Below, piece by piece: positions 38,150 to 46,243 of a stretch of DNA of 64,000 bases. How positions within the stretch are numbered: position 1 is the first letter of the stretch; every line of letters begins with the position of its first letter. The stretch is from Sphingobium fuliginis. Its GTDB lineage: Bacteria; Pseudomonadota; Alphaproteobacteria; Sphingomonadales; Sphingomonadaceae. The notes under the pieces are model-generated. The model searched no databases. It was not told where the DNA came from and saw nothing but the letters and a program-made list of their open reading frames with translations. The DNA lies in assembly GCF_004152845.1 (NCBI RefSeq), contig NZ_SEON01000002.1, forward strand, positions 778,237 to 842,236, in the 5' to 3' direction. The translations under genes and the position numbers were made by a program.

Positions 38150-38377
38150 ATGATCCAGCCGCCTGAAATCATCCGAGTCACCAAGTCCCGCGTCTCCTGC
38201 GACGGTTCGGGCGACATTCCCGCCGCGCTCGGCCATCCGCGCGTCTTCCTTGAGATCGATGAGCATGGCTATATCGACTGCGGCTATTGCGACCGCCGCT
38301 TCGTGCTGACCGGCAGCGTTGCGGATACGCCGGAAATCGCCGGGCTGCCGGATATTCCTTCGGGCGCTAGCCTTTAA
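38150..38377 (+). CDS. NDUFS6-like zinc-finger (zf-CHCC) protein
   Basis: A 75-residue protein with the zf-CHCC layout: Cys17 in SRVSCDGSG, His29 in LGHPRVFLEI, and the pair in YIDCGYCDRRFVL (Cys44, Cys47). The family includes the complex I accessory subunit NDUFS6 and bacterial homologues of unknown role, common in alphaproteobacteria. The segment GHPRVFLEIDEHGYIDCGYC is almost a textbook match. It follows the small exported protein by 55 bases. Confidence 0.88.
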   Translation: MIQPPEIIRVTKSRVSCDGSGDIPAALGHPRVFLEIDEHGYIDCGYCDRRFVLTGSVADTPEIAGLPDIPSGASL

Positions 38378-38702
38378 GTAGGGCAATCCCATTCAAATCG
38401 TTATTCCCGCGAAGGCGGAAATCCATCTCCTGCACGTTCCGCCTGACGCGAGTGGGGGAGATGGATCCCCGCCTTCGCGGGGATGATGGAAATGCCTTTT
38501 TAATTGGCTTAGGGCCAATCGACATTCAGATGATGACGAGCCGAGCCGAAGACCACCGAAGGTAAAATGATGGTTTTCCGTGACCCGGCGCGCAGCCTAC
38601 TCAAAGTAGGTGAGCACCGGAACCACGGAAAAGCGTCATTTGCAGGCCGTCAAGGCTGAATGTCGATTGGCTCTAGCCTCTGCCGCCCCTATATCGGACG
38701 GC
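38378..38702. other. intergenic region before tldD
   Basis: The gap contains the inverted repeat at 38403-38485 and otherwise no recognisable gene. A frame open from 38610 runs into tldD but its first 31 codons do not resemble TldD. The tldD promoter is presumably in 38490-38700. Confidence 0.4.
38403..38485. repeat. long imperfect inverted repeat
   Basis: Arms of about 28 bases (from 38403, ATTCCCGCGAAGGCGGAAAT; and to 38485, GGATCCCCGCCTTCGCGGGG) pair with a few mismatches around about 26 bases. The CCCGC-GAAGG-CGGG theme is shared with the short palindrome at 53061-53109. This is a typical dispersed palindrome of sphingomonad intergenic DNA. Confidence 0.6.
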
Positions 38703-40145
38703 ATGACCGATGCTGCTCCCCAGTTCACCGACGCCCGCGGCCTGCTCTACCGGCCCGGCCTCCTCGATCCCGACGGCGCGCGCCGCCTGACCGCCGAGGC
38801 GCTGAAAGGCTGCGACGATGGCGAACTCTACCTGCAATATCGGGCGAGCGAGAGCTTCGGCTTCGACGATGGGCGGCTGAAGACCGCCGATTATTCGACC
38901 GATGCGGGTTTCGGCCTGCGCGGCGTGTCGGGCGAGATGACCGGTTTCGCCCATGCCAACGACATCAGCGAAGCCGCGATCCGCCGGGCGGCCGAGACGC
39001 TGACGCTGCTCGATCCGGCCAAGGGGCAGCCCGCGCCGCCGCCGCAGCACACCAACCGCCATCTCTATACCGACGTCAATCCGCTGGAGATCGTGCCCTT
39101 TGCCGAGAAGGTGACGCTCTGCGCCGCCATCGACGCCGCCGCCCGCGCCCGCGATCCGCGCGTCGCGCAGGTGTCGGTGAGCCTGGCGGGAAGCTGGTCG
39201 GTGGTCGAGATCGTGCGCGCCGACGGCTTTACCGCGACCGACATCCGCCCGCTGGTGCGGCTCAACGTCTCCGTCATCCTGGAGGAGAATGGCCGCCGGG
39301 AGACGGGCGTGTTCGGCATTGGCGGGCGCTATCTCTACGATGAGGTGATGGAACCCGCCATCTGGAACCGCGCCATTGACGAGGCGCTGGCGCAGGCGCG
39401 GGTCAACCTGCGTTCCGTGGCCGCGCCCGCGGGCGAGATGACCGTGCTGCTGGGACCGGGCTGGCCGGGCGTGCTGGTGCATGAAGCCATCGGGCACGGC
39501 CTGGAGGGCGACTTCAACCGCAAGGGCACCAGCGCCTTTTCCGGCCGCGTGGGCCAGCGGGTCGCCGCGCCGGGCGTCACGGTGGTCGACGACGGATCGA
39601 TCATGAGCCGGCGCGGCTCGCTCTCCATCGATGACGAGGGCACGCCGACGAAGGAAAATGTGCTGATCGAGGACGGCATCCTCAAGGGCTATATGCAGGA
39701 TCGGCTGAACGCCCGGCTGATGGGCGTCGAACCCACCGGCAACGGCCGCCGCGAAAGCTATGCCCATGCGCCGATGCCGCGCATGACCAACACCTTCATC
39801 AAGGGCGGACAGGACGATCCGGAAGAGCTGCTGAGCCGGATGAAGTCGGGCATTTTCGCGAAAAGCTTCGGCGGCGGGCAGGTCGACATCGTGTCGGGCA
39901 AGTTCGTCTTCTCCTGCACCGAGGCCTATAAGGTCGAGAATGGCAGGCTGGGCGAGCCGATCAAGGGCGCGACGCTGATCGGGGACGGGCCGACGGCGCT
40001 GACCAAGGTGATCGGCATCGGCCATGACTGGGCGCTGGACGAAGGCATCGGCATGTGCGGCAAGGCCGGGCAGAGCGTGCCGGCGGGCGTGGGCCAGCCG
40101 ACCCTGCTGATGGAGGGCCTTACCGTGGGCGGCACGGCGACCTGA
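38703..40145 (+). CDS. tldD: metalloprotease TldD
   Basis: TldD forms a heterodimer with TldE/PmbA and degrades unfolded peptides, including microcin and CcdA-type substrates. The 480-residue product carries the zinc motif HEAIGHGLEGD (HExxxH, with a further Cys in FVFSCTEAY), plus GVTVVDDGSIMSRRGSLSID and MEGLTVGGTAT at the end. The start at 38703 gives standard length; its Shine-Dalgarno is weak. The pmbA/tldE partner is not in this window. Confidence 0.95.
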   Translation: MTDAAPQFTDARGLLYRPGLLDPDGARRLTAEALKGCDDGELYLQYRASESFGFDDGRLKTADYSTDAGFGLRGVSGEMTGFAHANDISEAAIRRAAETLTLLDPAKGQPAPPPQHTNRHLYTDVNPLEIVPFAEKVTLCAAIDAAARARDPRVAQVSVSLAGSWSVVEIVRADGFTATDIRPLVRLNVSVILEENGRRETGVFGIGGRYLYDEVMEPAIWNRAIDEALAQARVNLRSVAAPAGEMTVLLGPGWPGVLVHEAIGHGLEGDFNRKGTSAFSGRVGQRVAAPGVTVVDDGSIMSRRGSLSIDDEGTPTKENVLIEDGILKGYMQDRLNARLMGVEPTGNGRRESYAHAPMPRMTNTFIKGGQDDPEELLSRMKSGIFAKSFGGGQVDIVSGKFVFSCTEAYKVENGRLGEPIKGATLIGDGPTALTKVIGIGHDWALDEGIGMCGKAGQSVPAGVGQPTLLMEGLTVGGTAT

Positions 40146-40200
40146 GGCACCAACGCCACGGGCGGAGGAACCAGCGTGAGAGTGCGTCTTTATCTCTTTC

Positions 40201-40776
40201 ATGAACATGCTGACCGACAGCCATGATGCGGTGACCGCCGATTGGGCGGCTGCCCTGCTGGATTTCTGGTTCAACCGGATCGGGGAACAGGGGTGGTGGA
40301 GCCATGATCCGGCGCTGGACCGGGCCTGTCAGGCGCGCTTCCGCGCATTATGGGAGGAAAAGCGCCATTTGCCCGCCGAAGAGTTTCTGGAGCGGGCCGA
40401 TGACGCGCTGGCGGCGGTGTTGCTGTTCGACCAGTTGCCGCGCAACATGTTCAGGGGATCGGCGGCGGCGTTTTCGACCGATCCTCTTGCCAGGGAAGTG
40501 GCGCGCGGTGCGGTTGCCCATGGCTATGACATCCAGATCGGCGGGGCGGGGCGTCTGTTCTTCTACATGCCCTTCCAGCACAGCGAAGCGCTGGACGACC
40601 AGAAACTGTCGCTGAGCCTGTTCGAGGGAGCGGGCGACGAGAAGTCGCTGGCCTTTGCGCGGGAGCATTATGAGATGATTGAACGCTTCGGCCGCTTTCC
40701 GCATCGTAATGCGACGCTGGGTCGCGCGAACAGACCGGGCGAGGAAGAAGCGGCGAAGGAAGGTGGGAGTTGGTGA
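40201..40776 (+). CDS. DUF924 family protein
   Basis: A 191-residue helical protein. Family marks are LLDFWF near the N terminus, WWSHDPALDRACQARF, LLFDQLPRNMFRGSAAAFST and FFYMPFQHSEALDDQ; then FGRFPHRNATLGRANRPGEE near the end. DUF924 proteins have a TPR-like fold and no agreed function. No strong Shine-Dalgarno precedes the ATG; a second ATG is two codons downstream. It follows tldD by 55 bases. Confidence 0.88.
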   Translation: MNMLTDSHDAVTADWAAALLDFWFNRIGEQGWWSHDPALDRACQARFRALWEEKRHLPAEEFLERADDALAAVLLFDQLPRNMFRGSAAAFSTDPLAREVARGAVAHGYDIQIGGAGRLFFYMPFQHSEALDDQKLSLSLFEGAGDEKSLAFAREHYEMIERFGRFPHRNATLGRANRPGEEEAAKEGGSW

Positions 40777-40801
40777 AGGCTTGGTAAGGCTTTCCCCACT
40801 C

Positions 40802-40829
40802 CGTCATGCTGGACTGTTTCAGCATGACG
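40802..40829. repeat. GTCATGCTG palindrome
   Basis: CGTCATGCTG (40802-40811) pairs with CAGCATGACG (40820-40829) around 8 bases, shortly after the DUF924 gene. It shares its stem with the core of the repeat at 35421-35473. Confidence 0.6.
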
Positions 40830-40925
40830 TTGGGGATGACTTCGTTACGACTGGGCTGATGGCTCCATCCCAATTGGGGGCCTGATCATAGGCAACGGCC
40901 GTGCCTAATTTTTAAGCATCGTCCT

Positions 40926-40949
40926 GGCGCTGCCCATTTTTTCAGCGCC
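40926..40949. terminator. hairpin upstream of glnK
   Basis: GGCGCTG (40926-40932) pairs with CAGCGCC (40943-40949) around a T-rich loop. It may end transcription from upstream or shape the glnK control region. A further dyad, TTTTGA/TCAAAA at 40953-40973, lies between it and the sigma-54 promoter and could bind a regulator. Confidence 0.4.
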
Positions 40950-41000
40950 CTGTTTTGACGCACCGCATCAAAAGCCCGCATTAACCCGCCTTTTACGAAT

Positions 41001-41016
41001 TGGCACGCCTCTTGCT
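41001..41016 (+). promoter_or_regulatory. sigma-54 promoter of glnK-amtB
   Basis: TGGCAC-N5-TTGCT: TGGCAC at 41001-41006 and TTGCT at 41012-41016 put the invariant GG and GC exactly 10 bases apart, the -24/-12 spacing. It lies 36 bases before the glnK start. glnK-amtB is a classic NtrC/sigma-54 target; an NtrC site could not be pinned with confidence. Confidence 0.88.
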
Positions 41017-41051
41017 GAGTAGTTTGTCGCACACCAGTAACAGGGGGCGAC

Positions 41052-41390
41052 ATGAAACTTGTCATGGCTATCATCAAGCCGTTCAAGCTTGACGATGTCC
41101 GCGAGGCACTTTCCTCGCTCGGCATCGCCGGCATGACGGTGAGCGAAGTGAAGGGCTTCGGCCGCCAGAAGGGGCAGACCGAAATCTATCGCGGCGCCGA
41201 ATATTCGACCAACATGGTTCCGAAGATCAAGATCGAGGTGGTCTGCGACGACGACCTCGCGCCGCGCGTCGTGGAAGCCACCCAGGCCGCCGCCAATTCC
41301 GGCGCCATCGGCGATGGCAAGATCTTCGTTCTCGATGTCGAGCAGGCAGTGCGCATCCGCACCGGCGAAACCGGCGAAACCGCTCTGTAA
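41052..41390 (+). CDS. glnK: nitrogen regulatory protein P-II
   Basis: A PII trimer that senses 2-oxoglutarate, ATP/ADP and glutamine status and blocks AmtB when nitrogen is plentiful. The 112-residue product starts MKLVMAIIKPFKLDDVREAL; the T-loop holds the uridylylation site Tyr51 (YRGAEYSTN), and the B-loop/C-loop region IGDGKIFVLDVEQAVRIRTGE is intact. Called GlnK rather than GlnB because it is 11 bases ahead of amtB and behind a sigma-54 promoter. AGGGGGC precedes the ATG. Confidence 0.95.
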   Translation: MKLVMAIIKPFKLDDVREALSSLGIAGMTVSEVKGFGRQKGQTEIYRGAEYSTNMVPKIKIEVVCDDDLAPRVVEATQAAANSGAIGDGKIFVLDVEQAVRIRTGETGETAL

Positions 41391-41401
41391 GGGGGGAATT
41401 A

Positions 41402-42745
41402 ATGACCTTTTCCAAGAAGCTTAGCGGCGTCGCGGGGGCCATGGGCCTGTCGCTGTTCGCCGCGATGCCCGCCTGGGCACAGGCCGCCGCGCCCGCGGCC
41501 ACCGTCGACAAGGGCGATACGGCCTGGATGATGACCTCCACGGTCCTGGTGCTGGCGATGATCCTGCCCGGCCTGGCGCTGTTCTATGGCGGCCTGGTCC
41601 GCACAAAGAACATGCTGTCGGTCATGACGCAGATCGGCGCCGTGGCCTGCCTCGCCATGCTGATCTGGGTGATCTACGGCTATTCCATGGCGTTCGGCCC
41701 GGATTACACCAGCGGCCTCAGCAACTTCATCTCGACCTTCGACAAGGCCTTCCTGAAGGGCATCACGCCCGCATCGCAGGCGGCGACCTTCACCGCGGGC
41801 GTCGAAATCCCCGAATATGTGTTCGTCAGCTTCCAGATGACCTTTGCCGCGATCACCGTGGCGCTGGTGCTGGGTTCGGTGGTCGAGCGCATCAAATTCT
41901 CGGCCGTGATGGTGTTCGCCATCGTGTGGCTGACCATCGTCTACTTCCCGATCGCGCACATGGTCTGGGCGGCGAGTGGCCTGTTCTTCAAGGCTGGCGC
42001 GCTGGACTTCGCGGGCGGCACCGTGGTGCACATCAACGCCGGCGTCTCGGCGCTGGTCGCCTGCCTCATTCTGGGCAAGCGCGTGGGCTTCCCCAAGGAA
42101 CCGATGCCGCCGCACAGCCTGACGCTGACCGGTGTCGGCACCGGCCTGCTGTGGGTCGGCTGGTTCGGCTTCAACGCCGGTTCGGCGCTGGAAGCCAATG
42201 GCTCGGCCGCTCTCGCGATGATCAACACCTTCGTCGCCACCGCCTCGGCCGGTCTGTTCTGGATGCTTGCCGAGCGCGTCAACGGCCACAAGGGTTCGGC
42301 CCTGGGCTTCTGTTCGGGCATCATCGCCGGTCTGGTCGCCGTCACCCCGGCCGCCGGCAATTCCGGACCCTTCGGCGCGATCGTCCTGGGCGCCGTCGCT
42401 TCGATCGTCTGCTTCTATGCCGTCACCGTCCTCAAGCCGAAGCTCGGCTATGACGACTCGCTGGACGCCTTCGGCATCCACGGCATCGGCGGCATGATCG
42501 GCGCCATCGGCACCGCCATCGTCTACTCGCCCTCGCTGGGCGGTCCGGGCGCTGCGGACTATGACATGGGCGCCAAGCTGGTCGTCCAGATCGAAGCGGT
42601 CCTGACCACCATCGTCTGGGCGTCGATCGGCACCGCCATCGCCATCTTCATCGCCAAGGCGGTCACTGGCCTGCGCGTCAGCAAGGAGGTCGAACTGGAA
42701 GGCCTCGACCTCGGCGAACATGGCGAGCGCGCCTACAACCCGTAA
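41402..42745 (+). CDS. amtB: ammonium transporter
   Basis: Carries ammonium across the inner membrane and binds GlnK. The 447-residue product has a signal-like N terminus (cut near AWAQA), eleven membrane helices, the conserved DTAWMMTSTVLVLAMILPGLALFYGGL split over the first helix, GVSALVACLILGKR with the pore region, and the twin-His pore (VVHINAG and DAFGIHGIGG). AGGGGGG supports the ATG. Two hairpins follow, the second a clear terminator before convergent crtB. Confidence 0.96.
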   Translation: MTFSKKLSGVAGAMGLSLFAAMPAWAQAAAPAATVDKGDTAWMMTSTVLVLAMILPGLALFYGGLVRTKNMLSVMTQIGAVACLAMLIWVIYGYSMAFGPDYTSGLSNFISTFDKAFLKGITPASQAATFTAGVEIPEYVFVSFQMTFAAITVALVLGSVVERIKFSAVMVFAIVWLTIVYFPIAHMVWAASGLFFKAGALDFAGGTVVHINAGVSALVACLILGKRVGFPKEPMPPHSLTLTGVGTGLLWVGWFGFNAGSALEANGSAALAMINTFVATASAGLFWMLAERVNGHKGSALGFCSGIIAGLVAVTPAAGNSGPFGAIVLGAVASIVCFYAVTVLKPKLGYDDSLDAFGIHGIGGMIGAIGTAIVYSPSLGGPGAADYDMGAKLVVQIEAVLTTIVWASIGTAIAIFIAKAVTGLRVSKEVELEGLDLGEHGERAYNP

Positions 42746-42753
42746 GTTTGGCA

Positions 42754-42780
42754 GGGCGGGCCGGTAAGGACGGCCCGCCC
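42754..42780 (+). terminator. first hairpin after amtB
   Basis: A perfect 10-bp GC stem (42754-42763 with 42771-42780) closes a 7-base loop, 8 bases after the amtB stop. No T run follows, so the next hairpin probably does the terminating. Confidence 0.5.
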
Positions 42781-42812
42781 GCCCCACCTTGTTCCTCCTG
42801 CGAACATGCCTT

Positions 42813-42846
42813 GGGACCGATGCGCAAGTATCGGTCCCTTTTTTTG
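42813..42846 (+). terminator. intrinsic terminator between amtB and crtB
   Basis: GGGACCGAT (42813-42821) pairs with ATCGGTCCC (42830-42838), followed by TTTTTTTG. It lies directly before the crtB stop codon on the other strand, so it serves amtB transcription. Confidence 0.88.
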
Positions 42847-43800
42847 TCAGGTCCGGGGGCGGGTCCAGAGCATGTCCGGCCGCGATGTTCCAGCGGGCCA
42901 GCGGCGGGCGCGGCCCGGCACCTGAAGGCCCGCGCGAAAGACCCAGCGGAGCTTGTCGCCTTTCGGCGTGGTGACGCGATGGTCCCAGGCATGGTCGCCC
43001 CGGCGCGCCACTTCTCGGGCGATGTCGCCATAGATGCCGGCGGCGGCGAGGACCGCCCAGGCGGATCGCGGCGGCAGGGCGCCGGTGCCGTGGCGGGCGC
43101 TTTCCTCATAGGCGGCGGCCATGTTGGCCATGCGACGGGCAAGGATGGCGAGGCGCGGGCGGACCCACGGCTTCATATGCTCGCCCGGCGGGATGTCCAT
43201 TTCGACCAGCCATTCCTCCGGCAGGTAGCAGCGGTCGGCGGCCTCATCCTCGCTGATGTCGCGGGCGATATTGGCGAGCTGGAAGGCAAGGCCCAAGTCG
43301 CAGGCGCGGTCGAGCGTGGCTTCGTCGCCGGGATCGACGCCCATCAGGATCGCCATCATGCAGCCGACCGTGCCCGCCACATGGTAGCAGTAGCGCAGCA
43401 TGTCCGCCTCGCTGCGCGGGCGCCATTCGCGTGCGTCGAGGGCGAAGCCTTCGATCAGGTCATGAGCGTAGCGCTCCGGAATCGCGCATTCGCGCATGAC
43501 GAGGCCGAAGCCGTCGAAGGCCGGATCGCCGGTGGGTTCGCCCTGAAGCGCCGAACCGGTCAGCACGCGGATGGTGGAGAGGCGCGCCTGACCGTCCGCG
43601 ACGCCGCGCATCGTGCCGCCATGGTCCTGCCCGTCCGCGATGTCGTCGCATTTGCGGCACCAGGCGTAGAGCAGCCATGCCCGTTCGCGGGTGGAACGGT
43701 CGAAGAGTCTGGAAGCGAGCGCAAAGGATTTGGAACCCCTGGCGATGCTGTCGCGAGCCTGGGCGATGAGGGAGGGGCGGTCAGGAAATTCGGAGGACAT
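42847..43800 (-). CDS. crtB: phytoene synthase
   Basis: Condenses two geranylgeranyl diphosphates to phytoene, the first carotenoid step. The 317-residue product has the two Asp-rich substrate motifs: YAWCRKCDDIADG (about residues 46-58) and ANIARDISEDEAADRCYLP (about 175-193). SKSFALASRLF near the N terminus and FQLANIARD fit CrtB rather than HpnC/D squalene-type enzymes. It lies 354 bases downstream of the LOG gene on the same strand, beyond a large inverted repeat, so it may have its own promoter. The start lacks a strong Shine-Dalgarno. Confidence 0.93.
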   Translation of the reverse strand: MSSEFPDRPSLIAQARDSIARGSKSFALASRLFDRSTRERAWLLYAWCRKCDDIADGQDHGGTMRGVADGQARLSTIRVLTGSALQGEPTGDPAFDGFGLVMRECAIPERYAHDLIEGFALDAREWRPRSEADMLRYCYHVAGTVGCMMAILMGVDPGDEATLDRACDLGLAFQLANIARDISEDEAADRCYLPEEWLVEMDIPPGEHMKPWVRPRLAILARRMANMAAAYEESARHGTGALPPRSAWAVLAAAGIYGDIAREVARRGDHAWDHRVTTPKGDKLRWVFRAGLQVPGRARRWPAGTSRPDMLWTRPRT

Positions 43801-44154
43801 GGTCAGGACATGCCCTGCGCAGGCGCCAAAGTCACCCGACCTCCGTTCATTTCGAGCGAAGTTGAGAAACGGCTATCCGGCGTGGACAAATTCAAGACTC
43901 GCCGGATTGGGTGATTTGGGTGGATTGCGGACATTCCCCCTCCCGCAGGCGGGAGGGGGTTAGGGGGTGGGCTGGCGCGGCATCTGCGCTGTTTTGCAAC
44001 GGCTAAGTCAGAAGCTCGCTGCGCTCGCGCCCACCCCTAACCCCTCCCGCCTGCGGGAGGGGAATGTCTTGGATTGGCCATTTCCCGGCATTCCGAATTT
44101 GTCCGCAGCGTGGCTCAGCGCTTCCCGTTTCTCGGAACGGGTCCTGCTATGGGA
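43801..44154. other. intergenic region between LOG gene and crtB
   Basis: A gap of 354 bases dominated by the large inverted repeat at 43931-44067. The crtB promoter, if it has its own, should lie in 43801-43930. No protein-like frame was seen. Confidence 0.45.
43931..44067. repeat. large inverted repeat made of two palindromes
   Basis: The left arm (43931-43972) begins ACATTCCCCCTCCCGCAGG and the right arm (44029-44067) ends CTGCGGGAGGGGAATGT; the arms are near-perfect inverted copies of about 40 bases. Each arm is itself a CCCCTCCCGC-GCGGGAGGGG type palindrome followed by TTAGGGGTGGGC. About 56 bases lie between. The structure suggests two inverted insertions of one dispersed element. Confidence 0.75.
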
Positions 44155-44736
44155 TCACAACCGATCCGCCTTCATCGCGAAGATGGTTTCATGCGGCTGA
44201 TAGGCCGCCATCCTGTCGAGCAATGCCTCGATCGCGTTGGCATGGATCAGGATATTGGCGTGTTGCGCGCGGATGAAGCCCGCCTCCACCATATGCTGGT
44301 TGAAAGCGATGAGTTGGTCATAGAAGCCCGCGACATTGAGCAGGCCGACCGGCTTGCGGTGATAGCCGAGCTGCGCCCAACTGATCGCTTCCCACAATTC
44401 ATCCATCGTGCCGACGCCGCCCGGCAAGGTCACGAAGCCGTCGGACAGGTCGGTGAAAAGCTGCTTGCGCTGGTGCATGGTCTGGACGACGTGCAGTTCC
44501 GTGCAGCCGCGATGGGCGACTTCGGCCCCGACCAGCGCTTCGGGGATGACGCCGATCACTTCGCCGCCCGCTGCCAGCGCCGCGTCGGCCACCGCGCCCA
44601 TCAGTCCCAGCCGGCCACCGCCATAGACGACGCCGATGCCCCGTTCGGCTAGGATGCGTCCGACATCGCGGGCAGATTCGACATAGGCGGGATCGGCCGG
44701 GGTGGCCGAGCCGCAATAGACAGCCAGTCTCTTCAT
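44155..44736 (-). CDS. LOG family protein (TIGR00730)
   Basis: The 193-residue Rossmann-fold product has the LOG signature PGGVGTMDELWEAISWAQLG and GIVYGGG-like VVYGGGRLGLMGAVAD. LOG proteins are nucleotide 5'-monophosphate phosphoribohydrolases, releasing cytokinins or other bases; many were first labelled lysine decarboxylase. AAGGA is 3 bases before the ATG. It begins 12 bases after crtI, so it is transcribed with the carotenoid genes although no carotenoid role is known. Confidence 0.93.
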   Translation of the reverse strand: MKRLAVYCGSATPADPAYVESARDVGRILAERGIGVVYGGGRLGLMGAVADAALAAGGEVIGVIPEALVGAEVAHRGCTELHVVQTMHQRKQLFTDLSDGFVTLPGGVGTMDELWEAISWAQLGYHRKPVGLLNVAGFYDQLIAFNQHMVEAGFIRAQHANILIHANAIEALLDRMAAYQPHETIFAMKADRL

Positions 44737-44748
44737 AAATCCTTCATG

Positions 44749-46230
44749 TCAGGCCAGGTCTTCCAGCATCAATGCGGCCGTCGCCTTGGCGCTGCCGACC
44801 ACGCCGGGAATGCCCGCCCCCGGATGCGTGCCCGCCCCTACCAGATAGAGGTTGGGAATGACGTCGTCGCGATTATGCGCGCGGAACCAGGCGCTCTGGG
44901 TCAACAGCGGCTCCAGGCTGAATGCGCTGCCCAGATGCGCCGACAGGTCGCGACGAAAGTCTGGCGGCGCATAATGGAACCGCGTCACAATGCGCGAGCG
45001 GATGTCCGGAATCAGGCGATGCTGGATCTCGTCTAGGATACGTTCCGCATAGGCCGGCGCGAAACGGTCCCAATCGATAGGCAGCTTGCCCAGATGCGGC
45101 ACCGGGGCAAGCGCGTAGAAGGTCGAATGGCCCTCCGGCGCCATGCTGGGGTCGGTGACGGTCGGATGGTGCAGGTAGAGCGAAAAATCCTGCGGCAACA
45201 CGCCATAATCATAGATGTCGGTCAGCAGCCCTTCATAGCGCGGGCCGAACAGGATCATATGGTGCGGGATGCCCGGCCAGCTTCCCCGGATGCCGAAATG
45301 CAGCACGAACAGGCTGGGCGACCAGCGCTTGCGGGCAAGCTTCGCCGCCTGTTTCTCGCCCCTGGGATGATGGCCGATCAGGTCGCGATAGCTGTGCATC
45401 AGGTCGGCGTTGGAGGCGACGGCATCCGCCTCCCCCCGCCAGCCCGAAGCGGTGCGCACGGCGACGGCGCGGTCGCCATAGGTTTCGATCTGCACCACCG
45501 GATCGGCGAGGCGCAGCGTGCCGCCCAGCCGCTCGAAATGCGTGGCCATCGCCTGGACGAGGCGGTTGGTGCCGCCCTTGGCGAACCAGACGCCGCCATC
45601 CTTCTCCAGCTTGTGGATCAGGGCGTAGATCGAGCTGGTCTGCATCGGATTGCCGCCGACCAGCAACGTGTGGAAGGAGAGCGCCTGCCGCAGCTTCTCA
45701 TCCTTCACATGAGAGGAAACCACGGAATAGACGGAGCGCCACGCCTGATGCTTCATCAGCGCGGGCGCGGCGCGGACCATGGAGGCGAAGTCGAGGAAGG
45801 CGACCGAGCCGAGCTTGCGATACCCCTCCTGATAAACGCCGTCGGCATAGTCGAGGAAGCTTTCATAGCCCGCGACATCCTCCGGATTGAGCCGGGCGAT
45901 CTGGGCGCGGAGGGCGGTTTCGTCGTTGGAATAGTCGAAATTCGTGCCGTCGCGCCAGTTGAGCCGGTAGAAGGGGGAGACGGGGACGAGGCTGACATCC
46001 TCCGCCATGTCGTGGCCCGAAAGGCGCCACAACTCGCCCAGGCAATCGGGATCGGTGATGACGGTCGGCCCGGCGTCGAAGACGAAGCCGTCCTTTTCCC
46101 ACATATAGGCGCGGCCCCCCGGACGGTCGCGCGCCTCGACCAGAGTGGTGTCGATTCCGGCGGATTGCAGGCGGATGGCCAGCGCAAGGCCGCCGAAGCC
46201 CGCGCCGATGACGATCGCTTTCCGGTTCAT
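44749..46230 (-). CDS. crtI: phytoene desaturase
   Basis: A CrtI-type FAD enzyme that introduces the four double bonds converting phytoene to lycopene. The 493-residue product starts with the FAD site AIVIGAGFGGLALAIRL, has RPGGRAYMWEKDGFVFDAGP, and the C-terminal carotenoid desaturase motif NLYLVGAGTHPGAGIPGVVG. Length is typical. It starts 13 bases after crtY stops and ends 12 bases before the LOG gene, so crtY-crtI-LOG form one unit. Confidence 0.96.
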   Translation of the reverse strand: MNRKAIVIGAGFGGLALAIRLQSAGIDTTLVEARDRPGGRAYMWEKDGFVFDAGPTVITDPDCLGELWRLSGHDMAEDVSLVPVSPFYRLNWRDGTNFDYSNDETALRAQIARLNPEDVAGYESFLDYADGVYQEGYRKLGSVAFLDFASMVRAAPALMKHQAWRSVYSVVSSHVKDEKLRQALSFHTLLVGGNPMQTSSIYALIHKLEKDGGVWFAKGGTNRLVQAMATHFERLGGTLRLADPVVQIETYGDRAVAVRTASGWRGEADAVASNADLMHSYRDLIGHHPRGEKQAAKLARKRWSPSLFVLHFGIRGSWPGIPHHMILFGPRYEGLLTDIYDYGVLPQDFSLYLHHPTVTDPSMAPEGHSTFYALAPVPHLGKLPIDWDRFAPAYAERILDEIQHRLIPDIRSRIVTRFHYAPPDFRRDLSAHLGSAFSLEPLLTQSAWFRAHNRDDVIPNLYLVGAGTHPGAGIPGVVGSAKATAALMLEDLA

Positions 46231-46243
46231 CGGGTCCGGTTCA

